A stretch of 7,560 nucleotides of DNA. Origin: Acidobacteriota bacterium (GTDB taxonomy: Bacteria > Acidobacteriota > Terriglobia > Terriglobales > Acidobacteriaceae). Made by a program: the position numbers and the translations under genes. Shown piece after piece: positions 1 through 7,200 of this stretch (position 1 is the stretch's first letter; each line of letters opens with the position of its first letter). The stretch is from assembly GCA_021810735.1 (NCBI GenBank), contig JAJZIF010000175.1:1-7560 (forward strand), given 5' to 3'. Under the pieces are notes generated by a model. The model worked only from the letters and a program-made list of their open reading frames with translations, ran no database searches and was not told where the DNA came from.

Positions 1-533
1 AAGATGCCAAGGTGGGCGGCGCATGGGCATGGCATCAGGACTACGGCTACTGGTATCAGAATGGCGTTCTGTTTCCGGATTTGACGAGCGCCTACATCGC
101 CGTGGACCCGGCCAATCGAGAGAATGGCTGTCTGCAAGTAATTCGAGGATCGCATCGTCTGGGACGGATTGAGCATGTGATGACCGGTGACCAGGCCGGC
201 GCAGATAGGGAGCGCGTGCAAGAGATCTTAAAAAGATTGGATCTTGTCTATGTGGAGATGGAGCCGGGAGATGTTTTGTTCTTCCATTGCAATCTGCTGC
301 ACCGCTCAGACCAGAACCACTCAGAGCATCCGCGTTGGTCGATGATCTGTTGCTATAACGCTGCCAGAAACGATCCCTACAAAGAGTCGCATCATCCGCG
401 CTATACGCCTTTGATCAAGGTCCCCGATGAGGAGATTGTGAAGGCGGGCATGAAGCGCTTTGAAAACTCGGATCCGGATGGGATTTGGCTGGACCCTGCA
501 AAGGACCGCAGCGTACAAGCGTTGAAAGTTTAA
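1..533 (+). CDS. Phytanoyl-CoA dioxygenase (PhyH) family oxygenase, 5'-truncated by window edge
   Basis: C-terminal ~177 residues of a non-haem Fe(II)/2-oxoglutarate-dependent oxygenase; family members are usually about 260-300 residues, so roughly the first 100 are missing. The frame is open to the window edge (first full codon at base 3), and the GTG at 12 is an internal Val, not the start. Counting that Val as residue 1, the iron-binding HxD is H8-D10 (WHQDYGYW), the distal iron ligand is H97 in LLHRSDQNHS, and the 2-oxoglutarate-anchoring Arg is R108 in HPRWSMICCYN. The segment NRENGCLQVIRGSH (36-48) is typical of the family. The active site therefore looks intact. No signal peptide can be assessed; related proteins are cytoplasmic. 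PhyH proteins hydroxylate diverse small molecules (acyl-CoAs, secondary metabolites, amino acids), so the substrate is unknown. Ends with TAA at 531-533, convergent with the next gene. Confidence 0.9.
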   Translation, partial: DAKVGGAWAWHQDYGYWYQNGVLFPDLTSAYIAVDPANRENGCLQVIRGSHRLGRIEHVMTGDQAGADRERVQEILKRLDLVYVEMEPGDVLFFHCNLLHRSDQNHSEHPRWSMICCYNAARNDPYKESHHPRYTPLIKVPDEEIVKAGMKRFENSDPDGIWLDPAKDRSVQALKV

Positions 534-545
534 GCCCAAAGTCGA

Positions 546-574
546 TTGCACGCGTTTTGGAACGGGCCGTGCGA
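546..574. terminator. Weak inverted repeat in convergent gap, possible bidirectional terminator
   Basis: In the 73-bp gap between the two converging stop codons, TTGCACG (546-552) pairs with CGTGCGA (568-574): 7 bp including one G-T pair, around a 15-nt loop. The position suits a shared terminator, but no T-run follows on either strand and the loop is large, so this is only a candidate. The rest of the gap (534-606) shows nothing else. Confidence 0.2.
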
Positions 575-606
575 ATGAACCCGGTCTAGAAGTGCCCAGA
601 GATCGC

Positions 607-2748
607 TCACGTAAGCTGGATGATCGCGACGCTGTAAGTTTTCAGAAGTGGGATTGTGAACCGTGCCGTTTGGCCGCCGGTTGACGTGAGCACGGATTCC
701 TCTCCATCACCGTCGGGTGTCAGCAACTGGATTTGTCCTCCGGTCTGCTTGCCTGCCGGTAGGGCCAATTCAATGTGCAGATCCTTGATCGCTGGATTGC
801 GTACATCGTCGTAGTTGAGGACGTGCAGAACCAATCTGTTCTCCGCCTCCTGGTGAGCCAACTCCAATGTTACGTAAGGGGAAGTAGCTTCCGGAGTTTT
901 CACTGTGGGTTTACCTCCCATCGCCCACAAGACTTCATCCCGAAGCACTTTCTCGTTGAGAGCGGGAACCCAGTACTCGCTCGTCATCGATTGGTTCTCG
1001 GGTTTTTCGATGGCAGGCAAGATCGCCGGCAGATACACAACTCGCCCTTTGCCAACCAATTTCCGTAGCGGGCCTTGCGATAGATTTGTTTCCTGAGCGT
1101 CCGGACCATTCCATGCCGGCGCGGAGACTCCAAAGCAATCTTTCAATCCGAAATTCCGACGGCGTTTTCGCTGTTCTGTATAGAGCGAGGTCTGCTCTGT
1201 CGCCAACAAGCCGCCTCCGTTGGTTACGAACTCTCGCACTTTGTCGATCTGGCGGTCGCTCAGGCACTCTTGATCGGCCAACAGCAACACCTTGTACTTC
1301 GACAGGTTCTCCAGATGTTCGTCAAAAACGATGTCAAACAGAAATCTGTTCTGGATCAGCATCTGGCTTGCGAGCATAAAGCTTACCTGAGGACGCTCAT
1401 TGTTGAATGCCATGCTGGAAAACGAATAGAGGATCGCGACGTCCGCAACGGATTTTGGAGCGCGATAGAACTGGAAATTCTCCCGAAAAAAACGAATGTA
1501 CTGCTGAGGTTTTGCAGGCAGGCGTTGGACGTCGTGAAAGCCACCTACCATGCCAATCCCCTGGCGGTTGTATGCCATGGATTCCGCCATTTGGAGCAGG
1601 CTGCCGCCACCCTGCTCATGGCCCCACGCGCCCACGGCCCCGTAGGTTGAGCAGAAGATGCGCTTGTTCATGATGGCTGCGGCCTTGTAGGTCCGAATCT
1701 TGGAAACCAGGACGCCGCTGGAACTGACACCTGCGTTGTCCCCTTCTTCTGTCCAGGCAATATCGACGGTGCGCAGTAATCGTGGGTAGTCCACGCCTTG
1801 TCGCCAAATTATATTTTGACCAGCCATGCCGGAGGATGGATTATTGTCGATCGTGACGGACGGATTGATGGAACGGATATAGGAAGACATCTCCGCGTAA
1901 TACTGGCTGAGCTGATCGCAGCGGAAGCCGGTCCACTCCTGAAACAGAGGGTCATCGATTGTGCGGAGCGGCGCTTCAAGTTTGGGCGCGATCACATAAC
2001 GCACGTCGGAAAAACCCAAGCGGATTTTCAATTCCGAAGGCTGGTATTTTGAGGTGAGATAGCTTCGAAACTGCTGGATTGCGAGGGGATGCTGGAAGAT
2101 TTCCGGCCTGCCCTGCAGCGACGTGTTGTCAAAGTGAATGCAATCCGCGTGAAGCTGCTCAAGGCCCATGCGGACCACGCGCTTCATGTATTCCCTATAG
2201 CCAGGATGCATGAAGTAAACGCGTTTTCTGAAGGTCTGGTCAAAGTAGTAAACGGGCTTGCCTAGATAATCTGGAACAAACCACTCCTCCGCGTCAGGTT
2301 TTTCTAAAAGAAAAGTCTCATAGCAGATCGTGCTGCCGACATACAGACCTACACGGATACCGTTTTCCTTAAGCAGCCTGGAAAGCTTACGGGCGTCCGC
2401 TATGTGCTCGCGCTCGGCCTCCAGTCCAAAACCTTTGAAAAAGTGAATTATCGCGAAGGTGATACCAATTTCCTTCAGGCGCTCTACCGTCTGCTTGCTG
2501 CCTTGTTCGCGGTAGATCTCCTCGTACCAATCCGGGCCGCCTCCCAGCCGCCTTTGAAACAGGGGAAAGTCATCCCAGCAACCCGCCATTATCAGGGGCC
2601 CGTTTTGCAGCCAGTCGGGTGTGCCAATGTCGTTGCCCGAAGAGGAAGCGAAGCTTTGCGCGAAAGGAAACATTGGCTCGGATCCGGCAGAATACAAACC
2701 GGCGGCAATACCTGAGCCGAGAAACTCTCTGCGATTCATGGCGTTCAT
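607..2748 (-). CDS. Tat-exported glycoside-hydrolase-like protein with GH42-trimerisation-like domain
   Basis: Predicted exported carbohydrate-active protein, 713 residues from the ATG at 2748. An in-frame TTG at 2778 would give 723; numbering here uses the longer form. The ATG is preferred because AGGAG lies 12 nt upstream and it places the twin-arginine motif NRREFLG (15-21) near the N-terminus, followed by a short hydrophobic stretch, implying Tat export of a folded protein. Residues ~60-430 look like a TIM barrel of the broad GH42/GHL6-like type. Acidic candidates in it are D217 in IHFDNTS and E344/E345 in WTEEGD. Residues ~443-550 (DVAILYSFSSMAF, then KYKVLLLADQECLSD and VTNGGGLLATEQ) match the flavodoxin-like beta-galactosidase trimerisation fold. 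Residues ~630-723 are a beta-rich tail. The specific family and sugar are not recognisable. It is divergent from the amidohydrolase gene and ends with TGA at 607-609. Confidence 0.78.
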   Translation of the reverse strand: MNAMNRREFLGSGIAAGLYSAGSEPMFPFAQSFASSSGNDIGTPDWLQNGPLIMAGCWDDFPLFQRRLGGGPDWYEEIYREQGSKQTVERLKEIGITFAIIHFFKGFGLEAEREHIADARKLSRLLKENGIRVGLYVGSTICYETFLLEKPDAEEWFVPDYLGKPVYYFDQTFRKRVYFMHPGYREYMKRVVRMGLEQLHADCIHFDNTSLQGRPEIFQHPLAIQQFRSYLTSKYQPSELKIRLGFSDVRYVIAPKLEAPLRTIDDPLFQEWTGFRCDQLSQYYAEMSSYIRSINPSVTIDNNPSSGMAGQNIIWRQGVDYPRLLRTVDIAWTEEGDNAGVSSSGVLVSKIRTYKAAAIMNKRIFCSTYGAVGAWGHEQGGGSLLQMAESMAYNRQGIGMVGGFHDVQRLPAKPQQYIRFFRENFQFYRAPKSVADVAILYSFSSMAFNNERPQVSFMLASQMLIQNRFLFDIVFDEHLENLSKYKVLLLADQECLSDRQIDKVREFVTNGGGLLATEQTSLYTEQRKRRRNFGLKDCFGVSAPAWNGPDAQETNLSQGPLRKLVGKGRVVYLPAILPAIEKPENQSMTSEYWVPALNEKVLRDEVLWAMGGKPTVKTPEATSPYVTLELAHQEAENRLVLHVLNYDDVRNPAIKDLHIELALPAGKQTGGQIQLLTPDGDGEESVLTSTGGQTARFTIPLLKTYSVAIIQLT

Positions 2749-2760
2749 GGAGGTGGGCTT

Positions 2761-2765
2761 CTCCT
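2761..2765 (-). promoter_or_regulatory. Ribosome binding site supporting the ATG start at 2748
   Basis: On the minus strand AGGAG (complement of CTCCT, 2761-2765) lies 12 nt before the ATG at 2748-2746. The spacing is long but usable. The upstream TTG at 2778 has only a weak GGAAG 5 nt before it, and the downstream ATG at 2739 has no purine-rich site. This is the main reason for choosing 2748. Confidence 0.45.
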
Positions 2766-2785
2766 GATTCTGTTTCAAAGGACTT

Positions 2786-2800
2786 CCGAGAAAACCTCGG
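2786..2800 (-). repeat. Small hairpin in the leader of the glycosidase-like gene
   Basis: CCGAG (2786-2790) and CTCGG (2796-2800) form a perfect 5-bp inverted repeat around a 5-nt loop. It sits 7 nt before the alternative TTG start (2778) and 37 nt before the preferred ATG (2748). It would lie in the 5' untranslated leader. The short stem makes a functional role uncertain. Confidence 0.3.
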
Positions 2801-2897
2801 CTACGGAAATTGCTGCTCCTGCTTGACGGAATAGTCCAATTGGCGTTTTCGGGTTAATCCCGCTGGCAGGGGATGCCTGAATATATCAAAAAGTTTC

Positions 2898-2926
2898 TTG
2901 ACGTTAACGTGATGGATTGTTACGTT
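2898..2926 (+). promoter_or_regulatory. Weak promoter candidate for the amidohydrolase gene
   Basis: TTGACG (2898-2903) matches the sigma-70 -35 consensus at 5 of 6 positions. At a 17-bp spacing it is followed by TACGTT (2921-2926), which matches the -10 at only 3 of 6. Transcription would start near 2933, giving a leader of about 85 nt to the ATG at 3019 or about 120 nt to the TTG at 3055, and placing the 2951-2978 hairpin in that leader. The poor -10 would suit an activated promoter, but it may equally not be a promoter. Confidence 0.25.
2901..2926. promoter_or_regulatory. Palindrome ACGTTAACGT plus third half-site, possible operator
   Basis: ACGTTAACGT (2901-2910) is a perfect 10-bp palindrome. 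A further ACGTT lies at 2922-2926, inverted relative to the AACGT arm at 2906-2910. The array starts inside the candidate -35 and ends on the candidate -10, a position suited to a repressor. The symmetry is seen directly; binding by a regulator is inference. Confidence 0.3.
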
Positions 2927-2950
2927 TTGTTAGGTATCGTGGCGGCAAGT

Positions 2951-2978
2951 CCGCGTGATTTGGATGCGAATCACGTGG
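2951..2978 (+). repeat. Strong inverted repeat (10-bp stem, 8-nt loop) upstream of the amidohydrolase gene
   Basis: CCGCGTGATT (2951-2960) pairs with AATCACGTGG (2969-2978) over 10 bp with a single G-U wobble, around the loop TGGATGCG. It is the strongest secondary structure in the noncoding parts of the window. It ends 40 nt before the ATG at 3019 and 76 nt before the alternative TTG at 3055. No T-run follows, so it is not a classic terminator. It could be a leader RNA structure or a dyad operator (core CGTGATT-N8-AATCACG). Confidence 0.55.
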
Positions 2979-3018
2979 CGCACCTCCGCAGTACGAATGA
3001 GGGTGCGTTCCTCACTGG

Positions 3019-3999
3019 ATGCCGGACAAATATGGAATCAGGAAAAGAGAGATCTTGAAGGGATGCTGTCATCGGCTCGCGATTCTCGTATTATTTGTGG
3101 TGCCAGCCATGGCGCTCGCGCAGAATTCCATGCCCAAGCTGATTGATGTTCACGTGCACTACAACGGCGAACCGGGCGTTCTCGATGCTATGTTGCAGAA
3201 GATGGACCAAGTCGATGGCCTGGCTTTTTTGCTGACCACGCCGAAGGGATTTGCCGAGGCCCAGCCGTTTATCCAGAAGCACCCAGATCGCTTTGTTGGG
3301 TTCGGCGACGTGAATATCGATGATCCAGATGTGTTGCAGCAGATTGATCGATTTCATGCAGCCGGTTTCCTGGGGTTGGGAGAGATTACTTCCACAAAGA
3401 AGAATTACGATGATCGAGCCTACTGGCCTGTATACGAGCGCGCACAGAAATACCACATGATTTTGCTGTTTCATACCGGCATTGTGCAGCGGCTCCATCC
3501 CGATCAACCACAGGACGTGAGCTTCGACCGGATGCGGGGAACACGGCTGGATCTGATCGCGCGGTACTTTCCTCAGTTGATCATCGTGGGGGCCCACCTG
3601 GGAAACCCCGACTACGCGTCGTCGGCCGAGATCGCTCGATGGGATCCAAATTTGTATTTCGACCTCTCCGGATCCTCGCTCATTAAGAAGCAGGATGATT
3701 ACACTTTCTTCAAATCGATTTTCTGGTGGTCCGGGGTTGTCAGTCCACACACTCCAGCGAGCAAAGTGAGCGCGTTTACCAAGCTTGTCTTTGGATCGGA
3801 TGTGTTCGGCGGAGACGTCGCGGAATTTGACCGCGAGCTCGCGCGATATCACAAAATGCTCGATGCATGTCAAGTACCGCAAGCTGACCAGGAGCTCATC
3901 TTCAGCGGGACGATGTGGAAAATACTCCAGCAGCAGAAAGCTGCTATGCTCGCGTCGGCCCGTCCTCTCAGTAAATCTGCAGCGACGCCCGCGCAGTAA
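3019..3999 (+). CDS. Secreted amidohydrolase (Amidohydro_2 / ACMSD-like TIM-barrel metal hydrolase)
   Basis: Predicted exported metal-dependent hydrolase or decarboxylase of the amidohydrolase superfamily, 326 residues, normal length. A Sec signal (~12-34) has basic residues, a hydrophobic core (LAILVLFVVPA) and a signal-peptidase site ALA|QN after A34. The mature barrel begins with HxH (H45, H47 in IDVHVHYNG), followed by E122 (LGLGEI), H152 (LLFHTG), H193 (VGAHLG) and D261 (FGSDVFG), with the usual end motif IFSGTMWKIL. All expected metal ligands and the catalytic Asp are present, so it should be active. The family hydrolyses or decarboxylates cyclic and aromatic acids; the substrate cannot be read here. 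Start uncertain: the ATG at 3019 has a poor ribosome site (GAGGG 15 nt upstream). An in-frame TTG at 3055, after AGGAAAAGAGAG, gives a more standard 22-residue signal peptide. Separated by 225 bp from the receptor gene downstream on the same strand. Confidence 0.88.
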   Translation: MPDKYGIRKREILKGCCHRLAILVLFVVPAMALAQNSMPKLIDVHVHYNGEPGVLDAMLQKMDQVDGLAFLLTTPKGFAEAQPFIQKHPDRFVGFGDVNIDDPDVLQQIDRFHAAGFLGLGEITSTKKNYDDRAYWPVYERAQKYHMILLFHTGIVQRLHPDQPQDVSFDRMRGTRLDLIARYFPQLIIVGAHLGNPDYASSAEIARWDPNLYFDLSGSSLIKKQDDYTFFKSIFWWSGVVSPHTPASKVSAFTKLVFGSDVFGGDVAEFDRELARYHKMLDACQVPQADQELIFSGTMWKILQQQKAAMLASARPLSKSAATPAQ

Positions 4000-4033
4000 T
4001 CCAGGAATCCTGAAACAAACTGCGACGGCGATT

Positions 4034-4052
4034 CCGTAGCTTGCACGTTGCT
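4034..4052 (+). repeat. Distal copy of an intergenic direct repeat
   Basis: CCGTAGCTTGCACGTTGCT. It matches the promoter-proximal sequence at 4148-4164 (CCGCAGCTTGCATTGCT): 11 of 12 bases in the first block, then an identical TTGCT after a 2-nt gap difference. The copies are 112-114 bp apart, close to eleven helical turns. It may be an upstream operator partner or a chance or relic duplication. Confidence 0.45.
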
Positions 4053-4141
4053 GCCTGAACCAGTCCTCAAGCCGGAAATCCAGCAGAAAACCGCGCGTAA
4101 CCACAGTGGCGACGGTAGATAGCGGCTTCGTGTTATTTTGA

Positions 4142-4169
4142 TTGACACCGCAGCTTGCATTGCTATAAT
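4142..4169 (+). promoter_or_regulatory. Consensus sigma-70-type promoter of the TonB-dependent receptor gene
   Basis: TTGACA (4142-4147) and TATAAT (4164-4169) both match the housekeeping consensus at all six positions, with a 16-bp spacer and an extended -10 TG dinucleotide (TGCTATAAT). The upstream stretch GTGTTATTTTGA is T-rich, as in an UP-like element. Transcription should start near 4176, giving a leader of about 49 nt. A promoter this close to consensus is expected to be strong unless blocked by a regulator. Confidence 0.85.
4148..4164 (+). repeat. Promoter-spacer copy of the direct repeat, possible operator
   Basis: CCGCAGCTTGCATTGCT fills the 16-bp spacer between -35 and -10 and overlaps the first -10 base. 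It repeats the motif at 4034-4052. A protein bound here would cover the promoter core, as a repressor does, or act as MerR-type regulators do. The repeat is seen directly; the regulator is inferred, and none is encoded in the window. Confidence 0.4.
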
Positions 4170-4215
4170 GCGTAAACTTAGTAGAAACGAGAACCAAGCG
4201 TAACGAAAGCTTATC

Positions 4216-4220
4216 GGAGG
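4216..4220 (+). promoter_or_regulatory. Ribosome binding site of the TonB-dependent receptor gene
   Basis: GGAGG (4216-4220) lies 4 nt before the ATG at 4225. It is a strong anti-SD match and fixes the start of the long reading frame. Confidence 0.8.
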
Positions 4221-4224
4221 AAAC

Positions 4225-7200
4225 ATGACGCGGGCTGCTGCAAACATCCGGAGGGGTAAGGGAAACAAAAGCTGCTGGGGTCGATTCCGTCGTTCCTACC
4301 TGGCTGCTCTGTTCGGTATCGTAGCGGGCTTATGTCTGCTTCCGACCCAGGGTTTTGGTCAGGCCCCAGTGAATGCAACTCTTCGGGGTACGGTGAAAGA
4401 TGCCTCCGGCGGAAACGTTGCCGGCGCGAAAATCATTCTGTCTCAGCCAGCCACAGGGCGGGTCGTCCGGCAGGCTGTTTCCTCGGCAACTGGCGATTTC
4501 GAATTTGATGAACTGCAGCCAAGCACGTATCTGCTGCGGTGCGAATCGCCCGGCTTCAAGTCATTTGAGGCGCAGAACATTCTGCTGGATCCGGGCCAGA
4601 TTCGACGCGTCGATCCGGTCCTGGCAGTCGGCGCAACGACTACTCAGGTTGTGGTTTCAGCGGGCGCTGCTGTAATCAATACCGAATCCGCCATGCTTTC
4701 GACGACATTCAGTGCCAAACAGAACGACAGATCGCCCTTGGTCAATATCTATCCGACAATTTACTCCTTGCTCACGACTGCCTCAGGAGTGCAGGGGGGG
4801 TATGGCACCTTCCCCGTAATGAATGGCCAGCAGCAAACAAATGAATCCCAGGTATTCGACGGTATTCCGAATGATCTACAAGGGGAGCAAAACAATAACT
4901 CAAATTTCTTTCAGGAATCTACCGTCGCGACTTCGAATGCTCCCGCTGAAAGTGCAGTTCCTGCGGACATAACCCTGGTCACCCATCAGGGAACCAATGC
5001 CTTGCACGGTGTTGCAAGCTACAAAATCTACGACTCGGTATTGGATGCGTCTGAATATTTTCCTCCACCGAAGACCCCTTATATTCAGCATGAATGGAAT
5101 ATCGGAGTTGGCGGACCAATCTACCGGAATCGCGCTTTTTTCTATGCCGAATGGTTCGCGCAGAGAATTCCCTTGGGGACGCCCTATCTTATCAATGTCC
5201 CCACACCATCCTGGCGAAAGGGCGTGTTTGCACAGACGATCACCGATCCGACAACCGGCTTACCGTTCCCCCACAATACAATTCCAGCAGATCGGATGAG
5301 TCCTGTATCCCTGGCATTGCAGAACAAGTTTTACCCCGTTCCCACGGGAGTTTACGCAAACCAGCCGCCTGTGAATAACTACCCATTCGTCTTTCCGTTC
5401 AATAGCGATCTATACAAGGGCGACTGGCCGATGGGGCGCGTCGATTACAACCTTACCAAGAACAATCTAGTATTTGTTCGCTGGCTGGATCGTATTACGC
5501 CCTATGTTTTGAACGACGGCGTACCGAGCTCCGTCTGGACGCGCATCCGCAAACAGCAGCAGTGGGCGATCGGTGACACACAGATTTTTTCTCCCCATCT
5601 GGATAACAACTTCAGGTTGGGTCTCGAGTTCGACTACATGGATGATGGCCAGACGCAAAGGGGGCAGACTCCGCCCAACGGTGCGGCAGTCTTAGCGGCC
5701 GTCGGGTTACAAGGTTCCAACCCTGGCCACTCTGTAGGTCAAGGACTGCCGACGATCAATATTAGTGGACTGACCTCCATCGCGGATGTTCCGGGGGGTG
5801 TGAAAATGGATGACACTCTGGTCACCATTGCAGATTCCGCAGATTGGCAGGTCGGAAGACATGTCTGGAAATTCGGCTTTATCATCCAGCGCTACAGAAA
5901 TGGATACGGGTTTGTAAATGACTATGGAACCTTCAACTTTGATGGGTCGGTCACTGGCAATCCCTATGCGGACTTCCTGCTGGGCATTCCGCAATCCACC
6001 TCACGAACGGACCCGCTGCCAAGACGGAATCAGTATGTAGGGGATGGCGGAATTTATGCTCAGGACAACTTTCAGTTGAATGACAGGCTGAGCTTGAACT
6101 ATGGCCTGCGGTGGGATTACTATGGTACGCCATCCGCTCCTGACCACCTGATGTATAACTTCGATCCGAAGACGGGAAATGTAATCGTCGATCCAGCAGG
6201 TATTTCCAAGGTAAGCCCGCTTTATCCAGCAGATATCAGGGTTGTACCGGGCGCCGTCCAGGCCATAAGTGACAAAGGTGACTTTGCTCCGCGTTTGGGT
6301 ATCGCCTACCGCCTGGGACAGAATTCAGTGGTGCGTGGCGGCTACGGAATCTATACCGCGCGATTAGATGGTGATATAGGTCCCAACGGGCCGGGCAGCT
6401 ATAATCCATTCGAGTTGATCAATCCGCAGTTGGGGCAGACGGGGCCGTTTTCCATCAGTCAAACTTATCTGAATGTCCTTACTCCTGGGCACCCGCCGCT
6501 ATTGCATTTTCCTGATCCGTATCCTGCAAGTACGTCGTTTGCGAGTGTTCCTAGCCAGACCGTATACGGATACCCACGGCAATCCAGCCTCGGAAAAATT
6601 CAACAGTTCAGCGCCACGTATGAACACCAGCTTCATAATATTGGCTTGCGCGCGTCCTATGTAGGATCGCGGAGCTCGGGGCTGAATTACCTGGTGAATA
6701 TCAATCTGCCTCACCCAAGCACAAGGCCGTTTACGGCCAGCGAACTGCCCTACCCGCAGTTCTACCAGGCGTACGAAACCTACTACAACGGAAGTGCCAA
6801 ATTTGACAGTTTGCAATTTGAAGCTCAAAGGCGCGCCGGCAGCTTCCTTTTCGATGCAAACTACAGCCTGCAGCGCAGCATTTTGAATTACCTGGATACA
6901 GAGAATCCTTACAACGTACTCAGCCATTGGGCGAATGACGGTCCAACAATGCGGCATTATGCGTCGATCACAGCGTCTTGGCAATTGCCGTTCGGCAAAG
7001 GGCGCCGCTATCTGTCGCATCCTTCCCCAGTCGTGGACAAGCTTGCCGGAGGGTGGGTGCTGACCTCCCTGACCTATCTGGGTTCGGGAATCTGGTATTC
7101 TCCTTCCTTCTCCGGCTCCGACCCGTCCAACACGGGAACGTTTGGCGGACTTCCAGATAAGGTGGGCGATCCCTATTCCTTTCCAGGAGGGAAGGGGAAA

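Larger units (their letters stand above)
2779..3018. other. Divergent intergenic region between glycosidase-like and amidohydrolase genes
   Basis: About 240 bp between two divergently transcribed genes, so it must hold both promoters unless transcription reads in from farther away. Visible structure: a small hairpin (2786-2800), CGGG-TTAAT-CCCG (2850-2862), a perfect palindrome (2901-2910) and a strong inverted repeat (2951-2978). No convincing minus-strand promoter is visible; the best candidate, TTAACC then 17 bp then TATTCC read on the minus strand, matches consensus poorly. Confidence 0.6.

Noticed and set aside
12..14. GTG as the start codon of the PhyH-like gene
   Set aside because: The frame is open upstream and the iron-binding HxD would lie only eight residues from the start; the N-terminal third of the fold must lie outside the window.
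775..1650. Several overlapping plus-strand open frames antisense to the glycosidase-like gene
   Set aside because: They are short, mutually overlapping and basic or Arg-rich in composition, without motifs: shadows of the minus-strand gene.
2816..2858. Minus-strand promoter TTAACC with 17-bp spacer and TATTCC for the glycosidase-like gene
   Set aside because: Only 4 of 6 and 3 of 6 consensus matches, no better than expected by chance in 100 bp.
4004..4035. Inverted repeat GGAATC / GATTCC just after the amidohydrolase stop
   Set aside because: Only 6 bp with a 20-nt loop and no T-run, and its right arm overlaps the direct repeat; too weak to call a terminator.
3091..4197. Long minus-strand open frame (368 codons) opposite the amidohydrolase
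   Set aside because: It lies almost wholly antisense to a gene with complete family motifs, has no recognisable domain, and its N-terminal part crosses the promoter region of the receptor gene. It is explained as a shadow frame.
4095..4203. Three copies of GCGTAA (4095, 4170, 4198) around the receptor promoter
   Set aside because: A hexamer at irregular spacing, noticed after the fact; no extended similarity around the copies.
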